DNA of 64,000 nt from Camarhynchus parvulus (GCF_901933205.1 NC_044590.1:12179501-12243500), one strand, 5' to 3'; positions 35,032 through 46,157 are shown, counted from the first letter of the stretch. Program-made: numbers and translations. Notes: generated by a model not told the origin, from the letters alone.

Positions 35032-35459
35032 TGATGCCCTGGAGAGGCTACCTAGAACAGAGGCTAGGCAGAGTTAAAGGAATAAAGTAGGTATTTATTG
35101 AAAGCCTTCAATGGATATGCGTTAGGCAGTGCAAGAGCCTGGCAGAGGCTACACCCAAGATAGATAAAAGTCACGAGTTTTTCAGATATAAGTTTGGTCT
35201 AATTGCATATCACGGGTTAATTTTCCAATTACAGCTTCAGGTAATGAAGTCACATTCCCCCGGTTTGCTCCTCCCCAATTCACTTTTGTTTATACTTTTT
35301 GGGCCTGAGGCTGCAATGATGCCCTTGGTTCCCATCTGGAAAAGGATTGTTCTGTCTGACCAAAATGTGAAGAGAGCTTACTGACACTCTGTGTGGAGTT
35401 CAGAGTTAGACACTAATGCAGGATCTGGAAAAGAGAAAAGCTAAAACCTTAAGGCATCG
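35032..35459 (-). repeat. Solo LTR with 4-bp duplication, adjacent to last exon
   Basis: Runs tgatgccctgg...aaggcatcg, flanked by atat at 35028-35031 and 35460-35463. Homologous to the LTRs at 53962 and 62531, which share the TGATGCC/GGCATCA inverted ends. A 4-bp duplication fits class I (gammaretrovirus-like) elements. The right 124 bp (from 35336) is also the left part of each long unit in the following array. Confidence 0.85.
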
Positions 35460-35580
35460 ATATGAAAGAATAAAAATGAAAACGGCATCACCCTGAAAGA
35501 CACGGGGTGGCACAAACGGTGTGCCAGCTGTGCCAGCTGTGCCTTCCCTGCTGTCTCACTGCCTCTGCTCTCTCTTACAG

Positions 35581-35653
35581 CATGCTGCCAGGGGACAAGA
35601 CACTCTGGAAAAGGATTGTTCTGTCTGACCAAAATGTGAAGAGAGCTTACTGA
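35581..35653 (+). other. TOX2: Decoy terminal exon 1 (duplicate acceptor)
   Basis: Preceded by the intact acceptor ctctcttacag. If joined to exon E it would encode Ser-Met-Leu-Pro-Gly-Asp-Lys-Thr-Leu, then Trp and fifteen further residues of LTR-derived sequence before TGA at 35651-35653. Compared with the true exon, Arg is Gly and Ala is Thr. Use in mRNA is unknown. Confidence 0.6.
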
Positions 35654-35857
35654 CACACTACATGGAGTGTCACTACAGTTATACACTAGTGCAGTACAGG
35701 GTCTGGGAAATAGAAAAGCTAAAAACTTAAGGCATCGATATGAAAGAATGAAAATGAAAACGGCATCACCCTGAAAGCCGCAGGGTGGCACAAACAGTGT
35801 GCCAACTGTCCAGCTGTGCCTTTCCTGCTGTCTCACCGCCTCTGCTCTCTCTTACAG

Positions 35858-35900
35858 CATGCTGCCAAGGGACAAGGCACTCTACAAGGAGTGTCACTAG
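35858..35900 (+). other. TOX2: Decoy terminal exon 2 (duplicate acceptor)
   Basis: Intact acceptor. Would encode Ser-MLPRDKALY as in the true exon, then Lys-Glu-Cys-His and TAG at 35898-35900, losing only the final Leu-Thr. Closest in product to the normal end. Confidence 0.6.
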
Positions 35901-36082
35901 AGTTATACACTAGCGCAGTACAGGGTCTAGAAAATATAAAAGCTAAAAACTTAAGGCATCATTATGAAAGAATAAAAATGAAAATGGCATCACCCTGAAA
36001 GACACGGGGTGGCACAAACAATGTGCCAGCTGTGCCAGCTGTGCCTTCCCTGCTGTCTCACCGCCTCTGCTCTCTCTTACAG

Positions 36083-36155
36083 CATGCTGCCAGGGGACAA
36101 GACACTCTGGAAAAGGATTGTTCTGTCTGACCAAAATGTGAAGAGAGCTTACTGA
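36083..36155 (+). other. TOX2: Decoy terminal exon 3 (duplicate acceptor)
   Basis: Identical to decoy 1 over the coding part, with TGA at 36153-36155. Acceptor intact. Confidence 0.6.
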
Positions 36156-36361
36156 CACACTACATGGAGTGTCACTACAGTTATACACTAGTGCAGTACA
36201 GGGTCTGGGAAATAGAAAAGCTAAAAACTTAAGGCATCAATATGAAAGAATGAAAATGAAAACGGCATCACCCTGAAAGCCGCAGGGTGGCACAAGCACA
36301 GTGTGCCAACTGTCCAGCTGTGCCTTCCCTGCTGTCTCACCGCCTCTGCTCTCTCTTACAG

Positions 36362-36398
36362 CATGCTGCCAAGGGACAAGGCACTCTACCTCACCTAA
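36362..36398 (+). CDS. TOX2: TOX2 terminal coding exon F and stop
   Basis: Completes a split Ser codon (AG+C) and encodes MLPRDKALYLT followed by TAA at 36396-36398. The Arg-Asp-Lys-x-Leu-Tyr-Leu-Thr end is the family's conserved C-terminus, and the Cys-Ser-x-Leu-Pro lead-in is that of TOX2. Only 12 coding codons including the stop, with 37 coding bases in the exon. It is the fourth acceptor of the tandem array and the only one that preserves the conserved end. Confidence 0.93.
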
Positions 36399-37565
36399 GG
36401 CTCAGCACCCTTTGGAGGAGGCTCACAAGAAGGACACTTGAGAGGGTCAATGCTCCAGCCCCCGGGAGGCACGAGAGGGTCGGATGGGCGGCGCGGCTCC
36501 ACCGCACCTCGGCGCTGGCTTCGTTTCCAGGCTCTAAGAGCAGTTTTCTTTTTTTTTTTTTTCCCTTTTCTTTTTGAACTCTAAAAAAAAAAGAATAAGT
36601 CTACTTTCTGTGGAAGTTTCCCCCTTCCCCACCCCCAAAAAAAAAAAAAAATACCCCACCTCATAAATTGCAAAGAACAAAAAAAGAAATAAAGAGAGAA
36701 AATTCAAATAAAAATAATAAAACAAGCGCAAAACCAACAAAAAAATGATGAAGTTAAACTAAGGACACCGTTTTTCTGCTTGCCATCAGCTTAGCTATGG
36801 ACTATTTTCCTAGTGAACTGCTTTTAGACGCAGCATAAACCCAGGTCTGGTGTCCTGCAGCATTAGGCCAGCTCAGTAGGAGGATGCACTCTTTTGACTT
36901 GCTAACAGCACTAAACTTTGTGCAAGAAAATGTGAAGTTTGTGTGAATATTGTACATGCAAAGGCCTTGGACGGTCTGGCGAAAAAAAAAATTACAAAAA
37001 TAAATAAAAACTATTGCTAGGTAGGTGGGGGAGAGAGCAGAAGGCAAACTATGAGAGGACAAATGTGAAAGAGATCATGAAAATATAATTTGTTGGATAG
37101 TTGTAAGTAGTTTACTAAGTGTTTTAGAGCTGTGCTAAAGACATCTTTAAGATTTTTTTGTGAAAGAAATTAGTAGTTTACTTTATAGTAAAAGCATTTT
37201 ATATTAATTGTAGCACATTTTTTAGTTATACATAGAAGGGAGATGTGTATAAAAAAACAACAAAAAAAGCCTGCCAAACTTGTTTCTATTATTTGTACAG
37301 CAAAAATGGACAATTTATATCCATGTTGTATGGCATTATTATTTTTTTCCGGCCATATGTCCATCTATTTAAAAAATTGCTGACAATGATTTTTGTCTAT
37401 TTATGAAAAATTAGAGAGCATAATTACAGTTTCTCATAAGGTGCATTTTTGGGGTTTTTTTTATTTTTTATTTTGTTTGAGGGCGCTGCTTTGGCAGCAC
37501 CTGGCACATTCGGTTCACAATGCTTATCTTACCTTTCTTTATAATAAAACATATGAAAAGTAGAG
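36399..37565 (+). other. TOX2: TOX2 3' untranslated region
   Basis: Continuous repeat-free sequence after the stop. It starts GC-rich, then has long pyrimidine and A runs (36542-36600, 36638-36652), and becomes AT-rich with ATTTA-type motifs (for example ctatttatg near 37400). Candidate proximal signals AATAAA lie at 36688, 36707, 36999 and 37003. The likely main signal is at 37543, giving a 3' UTR of about 1.15 kb. Ending is inferred, not observed. Confidence 0.7.
37543..37548 (+). terminator. TOX2: Poly(A) signal AATAAA, probable distal TOX2 end
   Basis: AATAAA in tttataataaaacat, the last such signal before repeats begin at 37791. Cleavage would fall around 37560-37570. Confidence 0.6.
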
Positions 37566-37790
37566 CTGAAGCAGTCTCTCCTTTTTCTGGGGGACATCCT
37601 GGATGTGGCCTCTGCCTTGTCCTCCCCAGCTTTCCAACCTTCTCTCCTCTCCCAACCACATCCTCACCTGCTGCACCACTTCTCACTCTGCAATATCAAA
37701 GTAATTAATTTCATAATAAATACACAGTGATTAAAATAAGGGGGGAAAATTGAATATGATGAAAACCTTTCTGGAGTTATCATGGCAAGG

Positions 37791-38175
37791 TGTGACCATG
37801 TTCACAGGGGTCTCAGGCTGAGGGAAGAGACAAGGATTTGACTCCATGCTTCAGAAGGCTGATTTATTATTTTATTATATATAATATATTAAAACTATAC
37901 TAAAAGAATAGAAGAAAGGATTTCATCAGAAGGCTAGCTAAGAATAGAATAGGAAAGAATGATAACAAAGATTTGTGTCTCAGACTCTCTGTCCGAGACA
38001 GCTGGACTGTGATTGGCCATTAATCACAAACATCCAACATGGGCCAATTACAGATCCACCTGTTGCATTCCACAGCAGCAGATAATCATTGTTTACATTT
38101 TGTTCCTGAGGCCTCTCAGCTTCTCAGGAGGAAAAATCCTAAGGAAAGGATTTTTCATAAAAGATGTCTGTGACA
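37791..38175 (-). repeat. Solo LTR with perfect 6-bp duplication
   Basis: Runs tgtgaccatgttcacagg...tgtctgtgaca, flanked by gcaagg at 37785-37790 and 38176-38181. Same subfamily as 25491 and 57448. Confidence 0.93.
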
Positions 38176-38885
38176 GCAAGGAGACAGGATTTTCTCCAGG
38201 GAGAGCTTCTGAGATTTATTCTTTGTGTGTGTGGCAGGTCAGTGGCCCTGAGACTCTGAAATCTCAGAGAGGAGGTTTCCAGCCCTGGGAGAAGGTCTGC
38301 AAGGGATCATCACAGGGGGTTTTGGTGCCACCAGGTGCCTGTGGTTTGTCCCCTCTGAAGGAAGGTGCCACCCATGTTGTCCGTCCCCTGATGTCCAGCC
38401 CCAGCTCTGTCACCTTTGGGTCGCTGTGGCCGTGGATTTGGAGCCCTTTGGAAGCCTCCCCTGAGAAGGTTTGTGGGGCAGCACTGCAGGGAGCCACTGA
38501 AAGGTGACCTTGCCAATTTAGGGGCAGCTGTGCAAAGCAATCACCACATTTTGACAGCTTTCTGGCCACCTCCCTACATTTCTGCAGGGTGCCTCTGCTT
38601 CTCTCCAAGGGCTGGTGGCTGCTCTGGGGCACCATGAGGGCACAGTGACCCATCTCCAGCCCTGGGCATGTGGGGCCATCTGGGGAATGGAGGCCAGTTG
38701 GCTATTAGAGAGCCCAGAGCATTAATGAGAAATTGTGGGGCTTTCCAAACCACTTTAATCCCTACTAATCTCTAAATTTGCATGATGGCAGCTGTGCTTA
38801 AATGGTATTCCAGCTGTTGGCTAATTGTCATGGAGCTGGAATTGCTCCAGGGAGGTGGCAGGGAGCTGAGCCTGCCATCCACCAT
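38176..38885. other. Intergenic, no feature recognised
   Basis: Nothing recognised. A 164-codon ORF beginning in the LTR (38013-38507) is chance. Confidence 0.5.
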
Positions 38886-39600
38886 CACAGAGACAGAGTG
38901 GTTTGGGATGAAGGGACCCTAAAGCCCATCTCAACCCATCCCTGTGCTGGTGTTCACAGGGGTCCCAGGACAAGGGAAGAGATGAGAATCTTGACTCCAT
39001 GTTTCAGAAGGCTGATTTATTATTCTATGATGTACATTATATTAAAACTATACTAAAAGAATAGAAGAAAGGATTTCATCAGAAGGCTAGCAAGGAAAGG
39101 AATGGAATGGAATGGAATGGAATGGAATGATAATAAAATCTTGTGACTGATCAGAGAGTCCCAGACAGCTGGGCTGTGATTGGCCATTAATTAGAAACAA
39201 CCACATGAGACCAATCACAGATGCACCTGTTGCATTCCACAGCAGCAGATAAGCATTGTTTTTCTTTTCCTCTGAGGCTTCTCAGCTTCTCAGGAGAAAA
39301 AATCCTAACGAAAGGATTTTTCATAAAATATGTCTGTGATGATGTTTTCATAAAATACATCCATGGGCAGGGACACCTTCCACTATCCCAAGTTGCTCCA
39401 GCCTGGCCTTGGACACTTCCAGGGATCCAGGGGCAGCCACAGCTGCTCTGGGCACCCTGTGCCAGGGCCTCAGCACCCTCACAAGGAAAAAATCCTTCCC
39501 AATATCCTAAATTTCTTCTCTTTCAGTTTAAATCCATTCCCACTTGTCCTGTCACTCTCTGCCTTTGCAATTAGCTGTTCTCCATTTCTACCTGCCTCTT
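38886..39600 (-). mobile_element. CR1 LINE fragment split by an LTR insertion
   Basis: Left piece 38886-38942 (acagagtggtttgggatgaa, gggaccctaaagcccatc) resumes at 39358 (catgggcagggacaccttcc, gatccaggggcagccacagc, tttcttctctttcagttt). The intact equivalent at 60690 reads atccatccccatgggcagg across the break. Confidence 0.85.
38943..39357 (-). repeat. Solo LTR nested in CR1
   Basis: Starts tgtgctggtgttcacagg. Flanks catccc (38937-38942) and catcca (39358-39363) agree at five of six bases. The right end carries a small internal duplication (ttttcataaaata twice), so the normal tgtctgtgaca end is displaced. Contains a (GGAAT)n run at 39101-39129. Confidence 0.8.
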
Positions 39601-40709
39601 CAACTGCTGGAAGGGCACATCCAGTTCAGCAAAGGGCTTCAGCCCAGCCTGGAGGGTCAGGACTCGGGGCCTTGGGCCAGGCAGGGCTGGTGGGGCTGGG
39701 GGAGCTTCCCCCTGCTCTGAACCCTTGGTCTGTTATTAACAGCACTGGAAAATTCAGTAGCAGCGTCTCAAGAAGCCTCAGGGCAGGGTGAGCTCTCCCT
39801 AAACCCTGCCTGTGTGCCTAACCTCCCTTTAAAAACCTTTAAATTCCAGGCAGATAATCTAAATCTCTCTCCCTACAAAGCAAATCCCTTGCTTTTGAAC
39901 GTGGGGAGGAATTTATTGCTTCCTTGTCATGGTAATTTTTTCCATATTTGAAGAAGGATATTGGCTCCCCTTCACCTCCTCTCGAGCTGCCCCAAAGGCA
40001 GGGTGGTGTTCTGGGGCAGGATGAGCTGTGGAGCTCCCAGTTCAAGTCAAAGGGCACTGGTTGGGTCCTCAAAAGGCTCTGGAACAGCTCTGGGGGCAGG
40101 GTTTGCAGGGCAGGACCAGGGCGGGCATTCCCAGACTTTGGGCTAATGATGGGCAGGGAGAGCCCTGGCTAATTGACTTTGGTTAATGAACACATAATTA
40201 GCAGTGCTGCGGGTGTAATAAGGGGTTTAACAAAGCCCAGCAGCAGCATCTCAGCGCTGTTAACCCTTCGAGCACCGCCCCAGGGGGATGCCATGCCTGG
40301 CTCCCACAGAAATGGGGAATATCCATAACATCCCACAGCCCCAGCAGGACACAGCCCCCACACAGGCAGGGTGTGTGGGGAGAGTCTGCCCCTCACCTGT
40401 GGATCCTCCTGTGGCACCACCCTGAGCTGTGGGGCCATGAATGCCCCAGCAGGGCTGGGAGGGCACTTTGCTGCATCTGTGTTATCATTGCTGAGGTGAT
40501 GGAATGGAAGGGAAAACAGCCCTGATGAGCAATACTGAGAGAAGGATCAAAGGAAAGGAAAGGACAAACCCCAGGTAGGTCCCTGACAGCTGCAGCCCTT
40601 GTGCCAGCCTTGGGGAGGTCCTGGTGCCCACCCAGGACAGACCTGAACCTTGGCAGGTGTCCCTGTTCCCAAAGGTGCTGGGGTCTGGATGCAGAGCGAG
40701 TCCATGGTG
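39601..40709. other. Intergenic, no gene recognised
   Basis: No repeats recognised. 40165-40265 (ctaattgactttggttaatg, cataattagcagtgctgcgg) has the look of a conserved element, on composition only. Confidence 0.4.
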
Positions 40710-40715
40710 AAGGAC

Positions 40716-41094
40716 TGTCACAGACACATTTGATGAAAAATCCTTTCCTTAGGATTTTTCCTCCTGAGAGGCTGAGAGGCCTCAGGAATAAAATGTAAAC
40801 ATTGATTATCTGCTGCTGTGGAATGCAACAGGTGCATCTGTGATTGGTCTCATGTGGTTGTTTCTAATTAATGGCCAATCACAGCCCAGCTGGCTCAGAC
40901 TCTGGTCAGTCACAAGATTATTATCATTCTTTTCCTGCCTTTCCTTGCTAGGCTTCTGATGAAATCCTTTCTTCTATTCTTTTAGTATAGTTTTAATATA
41001 ACATATATAATAAAATAATAAATCAGCCTTCTGAAACATGGAGTCAGATCCTCATCTCTTCCCTCATCCTGGGACCCCTGTGAACACCACCACA
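40716..41094 (+). repeat. Solo LTR, plus strand, 6-bp duplication with one mismatch
   Basis: Runs tgtcacagacac...gaacaccaccaca, the complement orientation of 25491. Flanks aaggac (40710-40715) and agggac (41095-41100). AATAAA present in sense near 41020. Confidence 0.88.
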
Positions 41095-41298
41095 AGGGAC
41101 ATGGGCTGCAGCCCTGCGAGCTGGCTCTGGGCACCAGGACCCTCAGGCTGGGCAGGGCCAGGCACAGGTTGGGTGTCAGACCCAGCACGGGCTGCACAGC
41201 ACCTCCAGCTCCTCCTCCTCCTGTGCCTGACCAAGGTGGGGCCACCAGAACATCCACACTGCCACCGTGGCACGGCCCAGCCCAGAGACAAGCATGGG

Positions 41299-41860
41299 AT
41301 CATGGAGTCACTGAATGGTTTGGGCTGGGAGGGACTTTACAGCTCGTCATTGAAAGCTCACCTTGCACTGTCCCAGGCTGCTCCAAGCCCTGCCCAGCCT
41401 GGCCTTGGGCACTGCCAGGGATCCAGGGGCAGCCCCAGCTGCTCTGGGCACCCTGTGCCAGGGCCTCCCCACCCTCACAGGGAACAATCCCTTCCTAACA
41501 TATGATCTAAATTTCCCCTCTTTCAGTTTGATCCCATTCCCCTTGTCCTGTCACTGCAGTTGCTGAGGAAGAGTTGCTCTCCCATTCCCTGTAGCTCCTT
41601 CACACCCTGGGGAGGTGCTGGGAGGTCTCCACACAACCTTCTCTCCCCCAGGTTGAGCAGCCCCAGCTCTCTCAGCCTCTCTCCACAGGGAAGGTGCTCC
41701 AGTGCCCCCAGCAACTCCATGGCCTCCTCTGGACTTCTCCAACAGCTCCACATCCTCCTTATCCAGGCACCAGAGCTGCACCCAGTGCTCCAGGAACAAG
41801 GGCTGGGATGGGAACCTCCTCAGCAGGACCAGCTGTGCTTCTCCTGCCCTCTGCCCACTG
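41299..41860 (-). mobile_element. CR1 LINE fragment, longest in the window
   Basis: gggatcatggagtcactgaatgg, ccaggctgctccaagccctg, gatccaggggcagccccagc, then 5'-ward text gagcagccccagctctctca, ctccatggcctcctctggac and ccagagctgcacccagtgct. About 560 bp retained. Confidence 0.88.
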
Positions 41861-43343
41861 CTGTCCCCAGGGGCTGGAAGGGCTCTGCCCGCCAAGCAAA
41901 CATGACAGGAGGCACCTTTGCCATCCTTCTGCACACTGGAGAGTCCAAAAAGGAGCCTGTGTCTCACAGGGGTGAAGCACAGGCAGTTTGCTTTCCCTCC
42001 ATGTGCTCCACCCTGCAGCAGGAGTCCCAAAATCTCAGCATCCCCTTGGCAGCTCATCAGAGAGCAGGCAAAACACGAGGAGTGCAAAATTCCCAGTTTG
42101 AGTGATGATTTTTGAAGATGAAGAGAGGAATAACAATTGCTCTGGATGAAATACTGCGCTGGCCAGGAGGGTAATTGAGAGTCAGAGTTGAGATCAGATG
42201 TTTTATCACTGTCTCCTCAACTCTTCTTGACTTTCAACTGCAATTTGATCAATCAGCACAATACCTGGCACGGTAATTGCTGGACATTTTATTCCTAGTG
42301 GGGTTACTTTATTCCAGCTGCAGGCACATCAGAGAACTTTCTGTTGCTCTGCCATTGTTATTGTGGGGACAGAGGTCGGATAAAGGAGGTGGTGTTTGTG
42401 CAGATGAGACTGGTGAGCTCATTTCAGGTGTTTGTGCAGCTGAGTGCCTTCAGCAGAGCTCAGCCTCCCCCTCTGCACCTCCAGGGCTCCTGCCCACACC
42501 CTGCCTTGCTCCTCTCCCTGTGTTCATGCTCCCATTGCGGCTCTGAGGCACCAAAACCTGGGAACACCCAGAGACAGCAGCAAGGACGGGGAGATGCTGC
42601 AGTGCTCTCCCTCCTCATGGCTTTTATGGCCAGCCAGGTGGGGACCTGCCTGTGCCTGAAGTCACTGCCAGCACTCAGTCACAGAGGCAAAATGCAATTC
42701 CTCAGCCTGTGATCCCATTGAAATTTTATGATGAATGAACCTTCTTGCACTGTGAGTCTGTGGGAGAGAGGAGCACTTCCACTGCTCTTCAATGTGTAAT
42801 TAATGCACATTTCATTGCTTCCAGAGGAATTTTTGGTCACGGCAGGTGGGTATGGCTATAAAATGACACTTATTTTAGATGGGATACAGACCAAAGGTCA
42901 GTGCCTTGTGCAAAGCCAGGACAGCCATGCGTGCCCTGGGCCGTCCATCTCCCTCAGAGCTGCTGCTTGCGGAGGGAAGGCAGATGGAAAATGTGGATCC
43001 ATCTGTCCTAGAGGGTGTGCTGGAGTCTGGTGTGACTTCACCCTCCTCTCACACCCCCCTGTCCCATGGCTGAGCATCCCTGTCCACATTGCCATCAGGA
43101 CACCCTTCAGCCAAGCAGCCACTCCACAACCAGGTTCCTTCAGCTCCTCAGCCCTTCCTGTGGCTCCTGGCAAAGGGGCAAATTAAAAATGCCACCTGAT
43201 AGCAATAAACAGGCTGAAAATCCTGTTGGTGTCTGAGAAATTCCCAGGCAAAACCAGCAATTCCCCTTTGGATTCCCTCCTGATCACCCACAGGCTGGTC
43301 ACAGCTCACTGTGGGCACCTCTGGGGGATGTGGCTCCTGCTCC
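41861..43343. other. Intergenic, no gene recognised
   Basis: No repeats recognised. 42115-42300 (gaggaataacaattgctctgg, ctgcaatttgatcaatcagc, ggcacggtaattgctggac) is AT-balanced, repeat-free and has homeodomain-like cores; it may be a conserved noncoding element. Confidence 0.35.
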
Positions 43344-44036
43344 CTGTCCTGGTTTGAACAGCCAGGTGTCTGCTAAGGAAGGCAGGAGCCTCCCCTGAAA
43401 TGGAAAATGTAAACCCCCTCCTTCTGATTACTGTAATTTTGAAATTAAGGGGTTCTCAGGCATATATGGGAGCAGGAATAACAGTTCTTTATTAGGGAAA
43501 AAATAAAAATAAAATAAACAATGCAGCAATACAAACCAACCCTGCCAGAGTGAGAGCAGGCCCTGCCCCCTGTGTGTCAGGGGGTGGCACAGCCCCATCC
43601 CATGGGGGCTCAGCCCTCCTGCAGTGCCAGCTGTGCTGCTGCTGGAGCAGGGATCCTGCACAAGGGGGGAGTTTTCCTCTGCAGCTCCAGGGCTGCTGCA
43701 GATGGGCCTGGGCTCCCTCTGGCAATGCAGGGCAGCAGAAAGCTGCTCCTCTGGCAATGCAGTGGGCAAAGGCTGCTGTGCTGCTCCAGGCTCAGATAGG
43801 ATCCAGGTAGGAATGCTTGGCTCCTCCCCTGGGCGCAGCATCTCCCCATGGGATGCTGGAATTGGATCAGCCCTGCAGGGACACTCAGTGGCCATGGACA
43901 GCAGAGATCTCCTGGAGGGAGGATTGGCTGTGGGAGAGAGAAAAACTGCCCCATCAACCGCAGAGAACTGCCCCAGCTCTGACACATGGGGACAGAACAC
44001 ACAGCCCCAGCCACATCTTGCATTTCCAGCCCAAGA
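43344..44036 (-). repeat. Probable LTR
   Basis: Starts tgtcctggtttgaacagcc, with a complemented AATAAA (ctttatta) at about 43489 and an A-rich run after it. No other copy in the window. The right boundary and the flanking duplication were not found. Confidence 0.5.
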
Positions 44037-44040
44037 CAAC

Positions 44041-44115
44041 CCCTAATTTAATCCCTCCATCCCTGATTTAATCCCCCCAACCCTGATTTAATCCCTCCAT
44101 CCCTGATTTAATCCA
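44041..44115. repeat. 20-bp tandem repeat (ccctgatttaatccctccat)
   Basis: Nearly four copies at a constant 20-bp period. Confidence 0.9.
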
Positions 44116-44394
44116 GCACTACAGCTCCATAGGGAGCAGCAGGACCATTGGATGGAGAGAGCCACCTGGGTCCCCTCAATTGCAGCCAACTTCACCCGTC
44201 CCTGTGGGCTCCATGCAGCAGGAACACCCAGAGTCAGACTGCCTCTCTCCATCCCCTTGGGCACATGGAGCGTGTCATCATTTCTGTCTCTGAGTAGGAG
44301 CTTGTAACTCCCACAATCCAGAGGAGGCCTGGAAGAAGTCCCAGGGATTTGGAATTTCTCCAGGAGACAGACTGGCTTGGGGGAAGTTAGCGGA

Positions 44395-44522
44395 GAAACA
44401 GGATAAAGGCATTTCAGACCATATTGAGCCCTTTTCTTTTTCTCTTTCTGGAGTGCACAGAAACAGGATAAAGGAATTTCAGACCATATTGAACCCTTTT
44501 TTTCTCTTTCTGGAGTGCACAG
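44395..44522. repeat. 65-bp tandem duplication
   Basis: gaaacaggataaagg(c/a)atttc through ctctttctggagtgcacag occurs at 44395 and 44460, with few differences. Confidence 0.9.
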
Positions 44523-46157
44523 ACTGTCAGAACATGAGATCCCATCTCCAGAAGCACTACACTGCAAGGAGATTTATTGGCTTGGAGCACAGTTTATACT
44601 AAATTTTTTTCTCAAGCAATTTACACCAAATATTTCAGTAGTTATGCAGGGGAGTTTTTATAATTAGAGCTTTATTTGAGTGCTTTAATTGTGGCTGATC
44701 TTTTGAGTAGTCCTACCCTTTAGGAAGCTCATCCTGTCTCCCACTCACCTCAATGAATGTGGGATACAGAGGGAGAAAGGCCACAGGCACTCCCCCAGTT
44801 TTCCTACCAACACTCTGGAAATGGCCCGTGGGGAGGCTCTTCCAGCTTCTAAAATCATCCGAGGAAAAAGGTGGGGCAGGATGGATTTGAAGGCCTTTTC
44901 CACCCTCAGATCTCATCTCCTGGGAGTTCCTCATTTCACCTCTCTCATGGATTTGTCCCCCTTGCTGATGTCACCCAGGTGGGCAAGTCCCAGCTTCCTC
45001 CTGGAGCTGCAGCAGTGCCCACAGGAACTGTCCCCTGCCATGGAAATCAGAGGGAAATAAAAGCCAGCCACAAAAAAAACTCTAAATTTTTGAGGGTATT
45101 TCTGCCAAAGCACCACGGGCACTCAGGGCTTCTCTCAGTACTCAGTAATCCCATTGGGAACATTCACAACATCTACACCAGATTTGGGCTCCAAATGTGA
45201 AGAGGAAAAAAGCAGCTAAATATCTTATTTTGAATAATTGAACAGCAATCTAAAGTCATGTTGCAAAACAAATGCACAGTTCCCATTTTACAGATTAGAA
45301 AAATTTGATTTCTTGACACGCCCCACCTCCAGCAAGTCAAGCTCTCAATCAAAAGTTTCATGGGTTTATGTTGTTTTTATTTCCTTTGACCTCTTCAAAA
45401 CACTGAATTCATTAAACCAAAAAATGCCCAAGAACTGATTTCTTTTCTTTCCTCTGCACTGAAATGTCTCAACACTTCACTTTTTTCCCTTTCAAGTTGC
45501 CATTTTTACACAGTTTCAGGCATTATTTAGAGCTATAGAGTTGAAAAAAAACTCAAAAACCTGAGAGAGTACATCTCCTCTTCCCTATAAACATTTGCCA
45601 TCCATCCCTTTGTATTCTCATTTTTGGCACAGAGGAAGAGAAACAGAGAAACAAGCGAGAGCGAGGGCAGGAACTGGAGACATGAATAATTTCTTCTTTC
45701 TCAAAACCCAAAATGAAAGGAATACAGAATGAGACATAAACTTTAAATTTCTTTCTTTCATCTAGGAATTTCCCATGAAAAGATAATAACACACCTCCAC
45801 TGTATCCTTTTCTTCAGCTCCTCTGACACACAGATCCCTGGCAGGAAGGCAGGGGAATATCTGGGCTCCCAGGGGAGTGACCAAAACCCTTTTGGGGTGT
45901 CTCTGAATTTGCAGAGACAGCAGCACCCTGGAGATCTGGGCTTTGCAGGATGTTCCAGGAAGAGCCATGCAAATAATCAGAGCAGCTCTGTGAGGGTGGG
46001 GTGAGCACAAAATGGGGCATTTCTGCCATGGCTGGACGCTCTCCTTGGGGACACTCGGCTGCACTGGAGTGAGCTGTGGAGTGTTTCCTTTTGGAGGGGG
46101 AAACAGCCACATTCTGCTGGATGTCAGAGCAGAAAGATGTGTTCCTGAAGGGATTAG
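44523..46157. other. Intergenic, no feature recognised
   Basis: No repeat or gene recognised. Confidence 0.5.

Larger units (their letters stand above)
35336..36370 (+). repeat. Tandem array of LTR edge + intron end + acceptor + exon start
   Basis: Four acceptors follow one another, with downstream exon starts at 35581, 35858, 36083 and 36362, spacings 277, 225 and 279 bp. Units alternate long-short-long, and copies two apart are most alike (502 and 504 bp), so a two-unit block was itself duplicated. Each unit holds the LTR-derived gaaaagctaaa(a)acctta/acttaaggcatc, then the intron block aaaacggcatcaccctgaaa, the ctgctctctcttacag acceptor and the exon start catgctgcca. In copies 1 and 3 exon text fuses at cactctgg to the LTR piece. 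Confidence 0.92.
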
